Positions 9,704-18,716 of a DNA stretch of 64,000 nt are shown here, piece by piece. Source of the DNA: CAVSRC01 sp963830205 (GTDB lineage: Bacteria; Pseudomonadota; Alphaproteobacteria; Rhizobiales; Kaistiaceae); the NCBI GenBank assembly GCA_963830205.1, contig CAWHLP010000028.1, positions 7,629-71,628 of the forward strand, read 5' to 3'. The translations under genes and the position numbers were made by a program. The notes beneath the pieces were generated by a model. The model was not told the DNA's origin. It was given only the letters and a program-made list of their open reading frames with translations, and did no database searches. Positions within the stretch are counted from its first letter, which is position 1, and every line of letters begins with the position of its first letter.

Positions 9704-10462
9704 TCATGGCTGGCCGTCCAGGTCGCTGTGCTCCTCGGAGAAGTAGTCCTGGATGCGCTCGATGTGCTGGCGCAGGAGCAGGCACAGTTGCGTGAAATCT
9801 CTCGCCACGACCGCGTCCTTGATCTGGCAATGCTCGGAGTAGGAGCGCACGGCCAGACGCTTGTTGTCCGCCAGCCGCTGCCTGAGCGCGGCAAAGCGCC
9901 AGTACACTGCCGAGAGATAGGTCGCTTCCAACATCTCGCTTTGCGCGGCCTGGAAGAAGGCGAAATGCAGTTCCGTGTCGAGTGTCTGGTAGACCGCGCT
10001 GTTTACGCTGTGGCCGACCGGCTCCATCTTCGCGACGATCTCGGTGATGCGCTCGGCGAGCGTTCCCGGATTGCGCTCAAGCCCCAGGCGGGCGGCCTCG
10101 AGTTCGAGCGCGATGCGCAGCTCGCACAGCGCCCGCACGCCATCAAGGCTCAGATCCATCACGAACACGCCGCGCTGCGGAACGATCCTGAGCAGCCCCT
10201 CCGCCTGCAGCTTGACCAGGGCAGAGCGCACCGGCGCCTTGGTGACGCCGTAGAGCTTCGACAGCTTGTCCTCGGACAGCCGCTCGCCGAAGGCGAACGT
10301 GCCGGAGACGATGTCGGCACGCAGGCGCGACAGCATGATGTCGTTCAGGCCCTCGGGGCGTTGTATCGGCGTGATGTGCCGGCGCGCCCGGCGATCGGTC
10401 AATGTGCTGGTCAAATTTACCATGGGCTCATCGGGTTCGGGTTCGCGTTCCGGCGGAGCCAC
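9704..10462 (-). CDS. GntR family transcriptional regulator (FadR/FCD type)
   Basis: A 252-residue regulator. The winged helix covers roughly residues 40-105 (SEDKLSKLYGVTKAPVRSAL then RIVPQRGVFV). A C-terminal FCD ligand domain has the usual Asp/His metal-binding pattern (TLDTELHFAFF, YSEHCQIKDAV, LRQHIERIQDY). An in-frame ATG at 10423 would give a shorter N-terminus. Regulators of this class usually repress sugar-acid or organic-acid genes. Candidate targets are its own promoter and the aldo/keto reductase operon, since a palindrome lies at 10715-10735. Confidence 0.87.
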   Translation of the reverse strand: MAPPEREPEPDEPMVNLTSTLTDRRARRHITPIQRPEGLNDIMLSRLRADIVSGTFAFGERLSEDKLSKLYGVTKAPVRSALVKLQAEGLLRIVPQRGVFVMDLSLDGVRALCELRIALELEAARLGLERNPGTLAERITEIVAKMEPVGHSVNSAVYQTLDTELHFAFFQAAQSEMLEATYLSAVYWRFAALRQRLADNKRLAVRSYSEHCQIKDAVVARDFTQLCLLLRQHIERIQDYFSEEHSDLDGQP

Positions 10463-11060
10463 AACCGAGACGAATCACGGCGCCTCGTTTGGGAACCCTG
10501 TCCTTTCTCACATCCTTCGCGCATTCGGTTCCAGCTTCGATTTCGGCGCATCGACCCCCGCTGCCGCCATCCGGCTGCGGCTGCCGGCCGTGACATGTCA
10601 TCCCCGTTCGTTCCTGATGCAAGGCAAAGCCCATCGGCTCCAGCGAAAATACCAGTTTTTATATAGGGTTGCACGAACGATCTGACAGGTCAGCGGCCAC
10701 GTCTGACGACTAATATGTCACATTTCAGTTGACATGACCATTTGGATCGAGTGCATTCACCGACGACAGAGGCTGGCCAGAGCCAGCGCGGAGGAAACGG
10801 AAACAGGCGGCGCCAAGCCAAGATGAATGCCTCCACGGGGCGAGCCGCCGACGCGGTGGCGGGCTCCCGGCGAGGCCGGCCGAAAGGGCACGCATGGGGC
10901 TCATGCGGCGACGTCCCGAGGCTCGGTCGTCAACGAGGCGATTGCCCACGTGAAGGAAAACGGCACGCGCCACCTCGGCGAAGCACAGGTCTCATGGCGG
11001 GCGTGACGCCGGTCGCAACGGTGCACCGCATCATCAGGCCGCAATTGAGGAGGAACTCCC
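10463..11060. other. 598-base intergenic region between GntR gene and aldo/keto reductase gene
   Basis: No convincing gene. It contains a palindrome at 10715-10735 and a second small one, CTGAC-ag-GTCAG, at 10682-10693. The part 10800-11040 is coding-like in composition but no frame has recognisable features, so it may be a decayed gene end. Confidence 0.45.
10715..10735. promoter_or_regulatory. inverted repeat, candidate GntR operator
   Basis: ATGTCA and TGACAT form perfect 6-base arms around a 9-base spacer (21 bases in all), in the divergent space between the GntR gene and the aldo/keto reductase operon. Its location and symmetry suit autoregulation by the adjacent FCD-type regulator. This is inference from position. 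Confidence 0.4.
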
Positions 11061-12053
11061 TTGCTGTACAAGACGGTTCCGGCGATGCCGGACATTCGGT
11101 TCTCGGCCATCGGCTTCGGCTGCTGGTCGCTCGGCGGCGGATCCCGCTGGCGCGACTCCAGCGATGCTAAGTCGATTGCCACCATCCACCGCGCTGTCGA
11201 TTGCGGCATCACTTTCTTCGACACCGCACCCGTCTATGGCTTCAGAGGATCGGAAACCCTGCTCGGCGAGGCGCTGAAAGGACGGCGCGACAAGATCACG
11301 CTCGCCAGCAAGTGCGGCCTCTTGTGGGACGACAACAAGACCATCGTCCGCTGCCTCACGCCGAGGGCCATCGTCAACGACGTCGAGGGTTCGCTGCGCC
11401 GGCTGAAGACCGACCACCTGGATCTGCTCCAGCTCCATTGGCCGGACCACAACACGCCGCTCGAACAGACCGCCCGGGCCATCGAGGACCTGCGGCGCGC
11501 CGGCAAGGTGCGCTATCTAGGCGTCACCAATTTCTCGGTGGCCGATACCGAGCGCCTGGCAAAGATGGTCCCGATCTCGTCCTATCAGGGGCTGTTCAAT
11601 GCGCTCGAGCGGAACCCGAAGGGCTATCACGCCGAGATCCTGGAATACCGCACCGAAGCGGAAATCCTGCCGCTGTGCCACAAGATGGGGATCGCCTTCT
11701 TCCCCTACAGTCCCTTGTTCCAGGGGCTCCTCACTGACGACTTTCCGTTCACCGACGGCTTTCCGCCAAGCGACGTGCGCTCCGAGAATCCGAAGCTGAA
11801 CGGCGAGAGCCTCGCGCGTCATCTGAAGGCAAGGGCCGGCCTGAAGGCCGTGGCCGATCGCGCCGGACTGAGCCTGACCCATCTTGCCCTCGCGTGGCTC
11901 ACTAACAATCCTCCGGTGACGTCGGTCATCTGCGGTGCTCAGCACCCGGACCAGATCGCCGAGAACGCGGCGGCGGGCGACATCACGCTTTCGGACGCCG
12001 TGCGCAGCGAGGTCGAGGCGGCCGTCAGGGGCCAGGTGCTGGAAGCCGTTTGA
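11061..12053 (+). CDS. aldo/keto reductase
   Basis: A 330-residue NAD(P)H-dependent oxidoreductase of the aldo/keto reductase family (TIM barrel). The catalytic tetrad is visible as D54, Y59 (FFDTAPVYG), K84 (LASKCG) and H126 (LLQLHWPD). The start is a TTG at 11061 with GAGGAGG nine bases before it; no better ATG exists before the conserved N-terminus. It belongs to the carbohydrate block, probably as a sugar or L-fucose/rhamnose-type dehydrogenase, upstream of an SDR and a sugar importer. Confidence 0.86.
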   Translation: MLYKTVPAMPDIRFSAIGFGCWSLGGGSRWRDSSDAKSIATIHRAVDCGITFFDTAPVYGFRGSETLLGEALKGRRDKITLASKCGLLWDDNKTIVRCLTPRAIVNDVEGSLRRLKTDHLDLLQLHWPDHNTPLEQTARAIEDLRRAGKVRYLGVTNFSVADTERLAKMVPISSYQGLFNALERNPKGYHAEILEYRTEAEILPLCHKMGIAFFPYSPLFQGLLTDDFPFTDGFPPSDVRSENPKLNGESLARHLKARAGLKAVADRAGLSLTHLALAWLTNNPPVTSVICGAQHPDQIAENAAAGDITLSDAVRSEVEAAVRGQVLEAV

Positions 12054-12648
12054 GCCGGCTGGTCGCGCACTGACCTGGGTGGCGCCGCGCGTCGTTGCCA
12101 CCCATCGGCGCGGCCGCTCATCGCGCGACCGCAAACGCCGGGTCCGCAGAGAGCGCCCCATTGCCAGCCAGCTTTGATGCCCCGGCAAATCCGGTTGCTG
12201 TGCTACGCCGCGCCCGGCACGCGGCCCATGCGGCGCTGGTGCCGGAGAGGCACCCCGGCCGTTCCGGACACGCTCTGCGACCAGGGTCGGAAGGGGGCAA
12301 ATCGGGCGTCATCGTCGCGCGTACGGCCCCCGCCTATGGATAGGATCAACGCGGCGGCGCCAAAAAATGTAACATGTTGCCTTTCCGTAAATGATGTAGC
12401 ATAATTACATACATGACGGCTTCAGGGCGCAACGCCCGTCACGAACATGGCACTGCCTCCGTGTGGGGATGGAAGGTCCGGCACACGAATATCTGGCGCA
12501 TTTCCGCCGGCTGCGACCTTCCGTCAACGCATGTCGCAGGGTTTGTCGGCGGAATCGCCAACTGGGCCCGCTCCCGTGTCAGATGGAGCAATGATCCAGG
12601 AATGCCGTGTGTCGCACCGGCCGCAATGCCGAGGGCGAGGAAATAGTC
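12054..12648. other. 595-base intergenic region
   Basis: No gene recognised. The right part (12361-12415) turns abruptly AT-rich and holds a palindrome, so it is the likely promoter of the SDR and sugar-importer operon starting at 12649. The left part (12060-12350) shows no features. Confidence 0.45.
12394..12410. promoter_or_regulatory. inverted repeat in AT-rich promoter region of the SDR/importer operon
   Basis: ATGTA and TACAT arms enclose seven bases. A second small palindrome, AACATGTT, lies at 12371-12378. Both sit in the only AT-rich stretch before the operon. A related TTACATTACAT sequence occurs at about 7687 upstream of the xylulokinase-like gene, hinting at a shared regulator. 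Confidence 0.4.
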
Positions 12649-13410
12649 ATGCAGTTGAATGGAAAACGGGCGGTTGTAACGGGCGCGGCAAGTGGCATAG
12701 GTCGGGCGACGGCGCGAGAACTCGCCGCGGCGGGTGCCCGGGTTTTTCTGTTGGATGCCGACTCGGCCAAAGGTGAAAAAGCTTCGGCGGAAATAAAGGC
12801 CGCGGGTGGCAACAGCTCGTTTCAGAAACTCGACGTGACCAAGCCTGATGAAATCCGCCAGGTCGCAAGAGCGATACTGGCCGACGTCGGATACATTGAC
12901 ATCCTCGTGAACAATGCCGGCATCTGGCGGCCGGGGACCGTCGCCAGCCTGAGCGAGGCGACCTGGGATGCGGTCATCGACACCAATGTGAAGAGCGTTT
13001 TCCTTGTGTCGCAGCAGTTCGTGCCCGCGATGATCGAAAGAAAGTCCGGGGTGATCGCCAACCTGGCGTCCGTGGCCGGGATGGTCGGCGCCGCCGATGC
13101 CTCGGCCTATGCGGCGTCGAAGGGGGCCGTCATCAACCTGACGCGGAGCATGGCCCTCGATTTCGCGCCTCACAACGTTCGAGTGAACTGCGTCTGTCCC
13201 GGCATGATCGACACCGGGATGGGCGATGACGTGGTCGGCCACTACCGCCCGGATGCCGACCCCGCCGAAAGCAAAGCAACTTGGCAGCCGCTCGGACGAA
13301 TTGGTTCCCCGGAAGACATAGCAAAAGCCATCCTCTACATGGTTTCGGACGAGGCGTTGTTCATGACCGGGTCAGCAGTTGTGGTCGATGGCGGGTTGAC
13401 CGCTCAATAG
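12649..13410 (+). CDS. SDR family oxidoreductase
   Basis: A classical short-chain dehydrogenase of 253 residues. The cofactor loop TGAASGIG (11-18), NNAG (88-91) and the catalytic set S141, Y154 and K158 (SAYAASK) are all present. The start at 12649 has GAGG about 8 bases upstream; an upstream in-frame ATG at 12607 lacks conservation. It ends about 95 bases before the sugar-binding protein gene and is probably in the same operon, acting as a sugar or polyol dehydrogenase for the imported substrate. Confidence 0.87.
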   Translation: MQLNGKRAVVTGAASGIGRATARELAAAGARVFLLDADSAKGEKASAEIKAAGGNSSFQKLDVTKPDEIRQVARAILADVGYIDILVNNAGIWRPGTVASLSEATWDAVIDTNVKSVFLVSQQFVPAMIERKSGVIANLASVAGMVGAADASAYAASKGAVINLTRSMALDFAPHNVRVNCVCPGMIDTGMGDDVVGHYRPDADPAESKATWQPLGRIGSPEDIAKAILYMVSDEALFMTGSAVVVDGGLTAQ

Positions 13411-13443
13411 AAGAGGAGGAGAGGTGCAGCACAGCAACTCTAG

Positions 13444-13463
13444 ACTTCACTGATACTTGAAGT
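13444..13463. promoter_or_regulatory. inverted repeat before the sugar-binding protein gene
   Basis: ACTTCA and TGAAGT form perfect 6-base arms with an 8-base spacer, about 45 bases before the binding-protein start. It could be an operator or an mRNA stem; there is no T-run. Confidence 0.3.
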
Positions 13464-13505
13464 GCAGCCAACTGAATTCTGTCGCAAACTGGGAGGAAAT
13501 CCAAA

Positions 13506-14556
13506 GTGATGAATAAGACACGCCTCATCGCCACGGTGCTCGGCGGGCTTGCGCTCGGCATTGCCGGTCTCGTTCAGGCCAGCGCTGCCGACAAGACGAC
13601 CCTCGTCGTCATGATCCGTGGCCTCGATAATCCCTACCATGCCAACTACGCCGAGGGCGCCAAGGCGCTCGGCGCCAAGCTGGGCCTGCCCGTCGACGTG
13701 CTGAGCAGCGAAGGCAACAGCCAGAAGCAGTTCGCCGACCTGGCGGCCGAAATCGCCAAGACCGGCGGCAACATGGTCGTCAACGTCGACCCCAACGAAG
13801 GGCCGGACGTGGTGCCGATCGCCAAGATGCTGGAAGAGGCCGGCGTCTACTGGTTCAACTGGTGGAACAAGCCCGACGACGTCACGCCCGAGGCCTACCC
13901 GCACTGGGTAGCCCATGCTGCGTTCGACGCGGTCGAGCAGGGCTATTTCAACGCCACCGAGCTGTTCAAGACCTTCAAGACGCCGAACCAGGGCAAGATC
14001 ATCGCCATCCAGGGCATGCTCTCCAACAACGCCGCCATCGGCCGCTTCAAGGGGCTGCAGAAGGCCCTGGCCGAGAATCCCGGCGTCGAGCTGGTGCAGT
14101 GGGAAGCTGCCGACTGGGACACCAACAAGGCCTATGAGGCGAGCCAAGCAGCTGCTTGCCGCTCACCCGGATGTTGATGGTGTGTGGAGCGCCAACGACA
14201 ACATGGCGGTCGGCATCGTTGCGGCCCTGAAGGAAGCCGGACTGGCGGGCAAGGTGAAGACCGTCGGCACCGACGGCATCCCGGATGCCTTCGACGCCAT
14301 CGCTGCCGGATACATGGCCTCGACCGAGTTCATGGACTCCCGCTATCAGGCCCAGCTCGGCCTGACCATGGCTCTGGCTGCCAAGGACGGCAAGCTCGAC
14401 GTCGCCGCGATTCCTCCGGAGCATCGCTCGTTCCTGATCTCCGGCACGCACGTCACCGGCGAGAACGTCAAGACGTTCGTCGCGGAGACGCTCAACAAGA
14501 TGCCCGAGTACGACCTGTCCGACTACTGGTCGGCCTGGGTCGGCCCGGCGACGTGA
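13506..14556 (+). CDS. sugar ABC transporter periplasmic binding protein (frame break near 14145)
   Basis: A ribose-type periplasmic binding protein, about 349 residues when repaired. A signal peptide (MMNKTRLIATVLGG to a cut after VQASA) leads into the type 1 binding fold (VMIRGLDNPYHANYAEGAK). The GTG at 13506 is better spaced from the GGAGG at 13492 than the ATG at 13509. The frame breaks at 14144-14145; removing one C gives AYEASKQLLAAHPDVDGVW, the expected sequence. A strong hairpin lies between this gene and the permease. It serves the importer at 14681-18301. Confidence 0.87.
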
Positions 14557-14582
14557 TCGTCACGGCTGACTGATTGCCAATC

Positions 14583-14612
14583 GCTGGGGGGCGCCCATCC
14601 GCGCCCCCCAGC
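14583..14612 (+). terminator. strong intercistronic hairpin between binding-protein and permease genes
   Basis: A perfect 12-base GC-rich stem (GCTGGGGGGCGC with its complement) and a 6-base loop, followed only by TTT. Such stems between binding-protein and permease genes often act as attenuators or protect the upstream mRNA, giving more binding protein than permease. A similar hairpin occurs at 55876-55903 in the amino-acid importer. Confidence 0.6.
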
Positions 14613-14680
14613 TTTCCCGAGCGCGACCCTGAGCCGACCTGGTGCCCGTGCTTCTGCGCAGTTGGAAGGATAGCCGTTCC

Positions 14681-15713
14681 ATGAAAGACATGCAGGGCGT
14701 CGCCGACGCCACCATTGCGCGGGAATCTTCGCCGGGTGCGCTGTGGGAGGGCGCCAGACACTGGTTGCGCCGCTCCGGAATCGTGGCGCAGCTCGTTTCG
14801 CTCGCATTCATCCTCGCCATGTTCGCCTTCGGCACCCAGGGCAAGAACGTCTCCTGGACGAACATCCAGGTCGTCCTCAGCCTGGCCGCCATTCCTGCGA
14901 TCCTGGCCATCGGCCTGCACCTGACGATCGTCATCGGCGGCATCGACCTTTCCCTCCAGGGAACTGTCGCGCTTTGCGCGGTCTTCGTCGGGCTGCTGAG
15001 CAAGAGCCGGTTCACCGCCAACGATGTCGGCCTGTGGATATTGCCGATCAGCATCGCCATCGGTGGGGCGGCCGGGCTGTTGACCGGCGTGCTGCACACC
15101 AAGCTCAGGATCCCGTCCTTCATCACCACGCTGGGCATGAGCTTCGTGCTCTACGGCGTCGCGGTCTACATCAACAAGTCGCAGATCATCAGCCTGCTCG
15201 ACGATCGCATCCAGACGTTCATCAACGACAAGCCGCTGGGCATCGCCAACATTGTCCTGGTGGCGCTGTTCATCGCGATCATCGTGCAATATCTTCGAGG
15301 ACCGGACGCGCATCGGCCGCCATCTCTATGCGGTCGGCGGCGACGAGGCCCTTTCCAAGCAGCTCGGCGTCAATGTCGACATGGTCAAGATCGTCGCCTT
15401 CGCCATCGCCGGCTGCCTCTATGGCCTCGGCGCCGTGCTGATCGTCAACCGCATGGGCACCGCCACCTCGCGCGCCGGCCTCAACCTGCTCTTTCCCGTC
15501 ATCACCGCCGTGGTCGTCGGCGGCGTCTCGCTCACCGGCGGCCTCGGCGGGGCGAAGAACGCCATCCTCGGCGCCGTCATTCTTGCCGCCCTCAACAACG
15601 GCATGGTGCTCATGGCGGTCAGCCCCTATGCCCAGGCGGCGGTCAACGGCGTCGTCCTCATCGTCGCCGTGGCGCTCACCCTCGACCGCAAGAAGCTCGG
15701 CTTCATCAAGTGA
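14681..15713 (+). CDS. sugar ABC transporter permease, RbsC type (frame break at 15293)
   Basis: A membrane permease of about 343 residues when repaired, with multiple hydrophobic segments and the family stretch HLTIVIGGIDLSLQGTVAL. The frame breaks at 15293: dropping one C turns VQYLRGPD into VQYFEDRTRIGRHLYAVGG, the cytoplasmic loop conserved in this family. Because of the break, the first part reads on in frame through the ATPase gene and mimics an 873-residue fusion; this is an artefact. The start at 14681 (MKDMQG) is preceded by GGAAGGA. Confidence 0.85.
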
Positions 15714-15724
15714 CGGTGGCATCC

Positions 15725-17263
15725 ATGGAAACAGCAACGTCTCACGCTGAGGGTGTGGTCCTGGCCATGGACGGCATCACGCGGCGTTTCCCCGGCGTCA
15801 CCGCGCTCGACAACGTCGGCATCGAGGTCCGCAAGAACGAGATTCTCGGCCTGGTCGGCGAGAACGGGGCGGGCAAGTCCGTCCTCACCAAGATCATGAT
15901 CGGCATCTATCCGCCGGACGAGGGGCGCGTCGCGCTCAATGGCCATGAGGTCGCGCTCAGGGGCACCGCCGACGCCGCCCAGAAGGGCATCGGGGCGGTC
16001 TTCCAGGAAGGGTCGCTCATCCCCAACCTGTCGGTGATGGAGAACCTGTTCCTCTGCCACGAGGACGACTTCCTCAAGTTCGGCACCCTCTCCCGGCGCA
16101 AGATGGCGGCCGAGGCACGGCGGGTGTTGGTCCAGATCAACATGGACATCGATGTCGATGCCACGGTGTCGTCGCTGTCGCCGGCGGCCAAGCAGATGGT
16201 CGAGATCGCGCGCGTGCTCTGGCTCTCGGAGAAATATGGTGCGTCCAATCCCATCGTCATCCTCGACGAGCCGACCACCGTGCTCAACGACAGCGATCGC
16301 GACACGCTCTTCGAGATCCTGCACAAGCTGAAGGACAAGGCATCGATCATCTTCATCTCCCATCGCCTGCAGGAGGTGCTCGAGAACTGCGATCGCATCG
16401 TGATCCTGAAGGACGGCAAGAACGTCACCGACATGCCGACCGCCGGGCTGCAGACGTCCGATGTCGAGAAGCTCATGGTCGGGCACGAGTTCTCGGGCGA
16501 TCGCTTCCGCGAGGACGAGCAGCGTGCGCCGGGCGAGGCGGTCGTCCTCAAGGTCGACAAGATCGCCAAGGCGGGCGCTTTCGAGCCGCTCGACTTTGAG
16601 GTTTGCGAAGGCGAGATCATCAGCCTCGTCGGCCTGGTCGGGTCGGGCAAGGAGGAGCTCTGCCGGTGCATCGCCGGGCTCGACAAGTACGATTCCGGCA
16701 GCATCACCATCAGCGGCCGGGCGCCGGGCAACGGTTCGTCGCGATCCGCCGTTCTCAACGGCATCGGCCACGTTCCGGTCGAGCGGCGGGAGGAGGGCCT
16801 CGCCCTCAACATGACCGTTGCCGACAACATCAACCAGCTCGTGCTCGACCGGCTCAAGAAGGGTGGGCTGATCAACGGCAAGCTGGAGAAGGAGCACGCC
16901 GAGAAGTGGGTCAGGGAATGTCTAGTGAAGACGCCTTCGATCTATGCGGCCTGCTCGGGTCTCAGCGGCGGCAACCAGCAGAAGGTCATCCTGTCCAAGT
17001 GGCTGAGCTCCGAGGTGCGGCTGCTCATCCTCGACCACCCGACCCGCGGCGTCGACATCGGGGCGAAGGACGAGGTCTACCGGCTCATCCGGCGCTTCGC
17101 CAAGTCCGGCATCGCGATGATCATCATGTGCGACACGCTGGAGGAGGACATCGGCCTGGCCAACCGCATCCTGGTCATGCGCGAACATCGCTTTGTCGGC
17201 GAGCTGGACGCATCGGCGGGGCACAAGCCCAATCCCCACCGCCTGATTGAAATGATCGTCTGA
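15725..17263 (+). CDS. sugar ABC transporter ATP-binding protein, double-domain RbsA/MglA type
   Basis: A cytoplasmic ATPase of about 512 residues with two nucleotide-binding domains. Domain 1 has GENGAGKS, signature LSPAAKQ and Walker B IVILDEP. Domain 2 has the degenerate loop LVGSGKEEL, signature LSGGNQQKV and LILDHPTRGVD. In domain 2 the Glu usual after the Walker B Asp is His. Start is the ATG at 15725; a GTG at 15716 is possible. It follows the first permease by 11 bases and powers the importer with the permeases at 14681 and 17306. Confidence 0.9.
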   Translation: METATSHAEGVVLAMDGITRRFPGVTALDNVGIEVRKNEILGLVGENGAGKSVLTKIMIGIYPPDEGRVALNGHEVALRGTADAAQKGIGAVFQEGSLIPNLSVMENLFLCHEDDFLKFGTLSRRKMAAEARRVLVQINMDIDVDATVSSLSPAAKQMVEIARVLWLSEKYGASNPIVILDEPTTVLNDSDRDTLFEILHKLKDKASIIFISHRLQEVLENCDRIVILKDGKNVTDMPTAGLQTSDVEKLMVGHEFSGDRFREDEQRAPGEAVVLKVDKIAKAGAFEPLDFEVCEGEIISLVGLVGSGKEELCRCIAGLDKYDSGSITISGRAPGNGSSRSAVLNGIGHVPVERREEGLALNMTVADNINQLVLDRLKKGGLINGKLEKEHAEKWVRECLVKTPSIYAACSGLSGGNQQKVILSKWLSSEVRLLILDHPTRGVDIGAKDEVYRLIRRFAKSGIAMIIMCDTLEEDIGLANRILVMREHRFVGELDASAGHKPNPHRLIEMIV

Positions 17264-17305
17264 GAGGGCCCCCGGCGGTTTCGAGCTCACCCAAGGAGCA
17301 GGAAA

Positions 17306-18301
17306 TTGGCAGACATATCGCCTGATAGAAGCACACAGCCGGAACAGCGGAAGTCCCTGATGACGCTGGTCGGTCAATTGAAGCCGATCCATCTCACTTT
17401 GGTGCTGATCTTAGTCGTCAGCGTGGTCATGGCCATCGGCAATAGCAATTTCCTGTCGCTGTACAACGCCAACACCATAGCGACCTTCGGCGCAATCCTG
17501 CTCATTGCGGCACTCGGACAGATGTTCGCCATTCTCATCGGCGGCATCGACCTGTCGATCGGCGGGACGATTTCTCTCGTCTCGGTGATGTTCGTCCTTC
17601 TTGTGCACAAAGCGGGGTATTGGGCCTATCCCCTGTGCCTGGTGATGGGCGTGGTTCTTGGCTACGTAAACGGACTGATCCTGACGCGGGTAAAGATCCC
17701 GTCCTTCATCGCCACGCTCGGCACGGGCGGCATCATCACGAGCCTCGCCTACCTCGTATCGCCGCGGCCGCTGAGCGCTCCGCCCGATGAGTATGGCTAT
17801 TTCGACGTGGTGAACGGCTCTGTCTTCGGCTTCAGCAACGTACTCGTCTTCGGTTTCCTGACGTTCGCCATCGTATTCGCCTTCCTTCGCTTCACGCGCA
17901 CCGGCCGGAACATCTATTTCGTCGGCAGCAACATCAAGATGGCGTGGATGTCGGGCACCGACATCGTCAGGACCCGCAACGTCGCCTTCATGTTCTCCGG
18001 CGCCTGTGCCGCGCTCGTCGGCATCATCATCTCGTCGATCCGCTACGGCGGCGACCCGGTCGTGGGAACCTCCTATGTGCTGAATTCCATCGCGGCGGTC
18101 GTGGTCGGCGGGACCGCGCTCACCGGCGGCACCGGTGGCGTGCTCTACGTTCTCTTCGGAACGCTGTTCTTGAGCCTGCTCGACAACGGCATGAACGTTG
18201 TTGGCATCGACCAGTATTTCCAGCAGGCTTTGCTTGGGGCGATGATAATCTTTGGAGTGGCGGTGACGTTCGACCGGAGCAAGACGCCGATCATCAAATG
18301 A
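17306..18301 (+). CDS. sugar ABC transporter permease, RbsC type
   Basis: A 331-residue membrane permease with about 8-10 hydrophobic segments and the motifs LIGGIDLSIGGTISLVS and FTRTGRNIYFVGSN typical of ribose-type permeases. TTG start at 17306 with AAGGAGCAGG upstream; this start places the N-terminal tail and first helix normally. It is the second permease of the importer, implying a heterodimeric channel. The operon ends here, with insertion-sequence debris beginning a short way downstream. Confidence 0.9.
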   Translation: MADISPDRSTQPEQRKSLMTLVGQLKPIHLTLVLILVVSVVMAIGNSNFLSLYNANTIATFGAILLIAALGQMFAILIGGIDLSIGGTISLVSVMFVLLVHKAGYWAYPLCLVMGVVLGYVNGLILTRVKIPSFIATLGTGGIITSLAYLVSPRPLSAPPDEYGYFDVVNGSVFGFSNVLVFGFLTFAIVFAFLRFTRTGRNIYFVGSNIKMAWMSGTDIVRTRNVAFMFSGACAALVGIIISSIRYGGDPVVGTSYVLNSIAAVVVGGTALTGGTGGVLYVLFGTLFLSLLDNGMNVVGIDQYFQQALLGAMIIFGVAVTFDRSKTPIIK

Positions 18302-18627
18302 GTGGTTTTTCCCCGGCGCGTTGCCTCGGAGTTCTGCCCGCCATGAGTGGGGTCCAGCGGGTTCTGCACTGCTACCTGTCTTTCGAGCACCGGTGGACCG
18401 ATGCCCGCGGGGGCCGCTAGCCGGACTTCCGCTCATGGCGCATCGCGGCGGTTTGCGGATGTCCGCTTTCTGCCGCTTTTAGGGACGTCGGCCAAACCAG
18501 ATAATCCGACCGACGTGCCGATGCGTCACCGCATCGGCGAGCACGTTACAAAATGTATCTTGTCGCTACCGTCCTGCCGGACCTCCATTTGAAAGCCGAT
18601 GTTTCCGGCATCGTCTTTCGTCAGCCG
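18302..18627. other. intergenic region after the sugar importer operon
   Basis: No gene recognised in these 326 bases. The stretch about 18420-18490 (GGATGTCCGCTTTC and surroundings) resembles intergenic sequence often seen near mobile DNA, but I cannot assign it. It leads into the IS5 fragment. Confidence 0.35.
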
Positions 18628-18713
18628 CGAGGTAAGCTTGAGCGCAATCGGCAGGCCTTCCGTGTCGACCGGTGCGTGGATCTTCGTCGTCAGGCCTGTA
18701 AATTCGCGGGCAA
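18628..18713 (-). pseudogene. fragment of an IS5-family transposase
   Basis: About 28 codons on the minus strand read FTGLTTKIHAPVDTEGLPI, the DDE region of IS5-type transposases (consensus GGLTTKIH...DA.GLP). The match stops at the left end of the ISL3 element (18717), showing that the ISL3 element inserted into, or recombined with, an older IS5 copy. Confidence 0.65.
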
Positions 18714-18716
18714 TAG

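Noticed and set aside
10742..11170. Possible gene upstream of the aldo/keto reductase
   Set aside because: No conserved motif, and it overlaps the well-supported start of the reductase; composition alone is not enough.
14642..17263. Single permease-ATPase fusion protein
   Set aside because: The middle is shadow sequence caused by the break at 15293; two normal genes explain the region.
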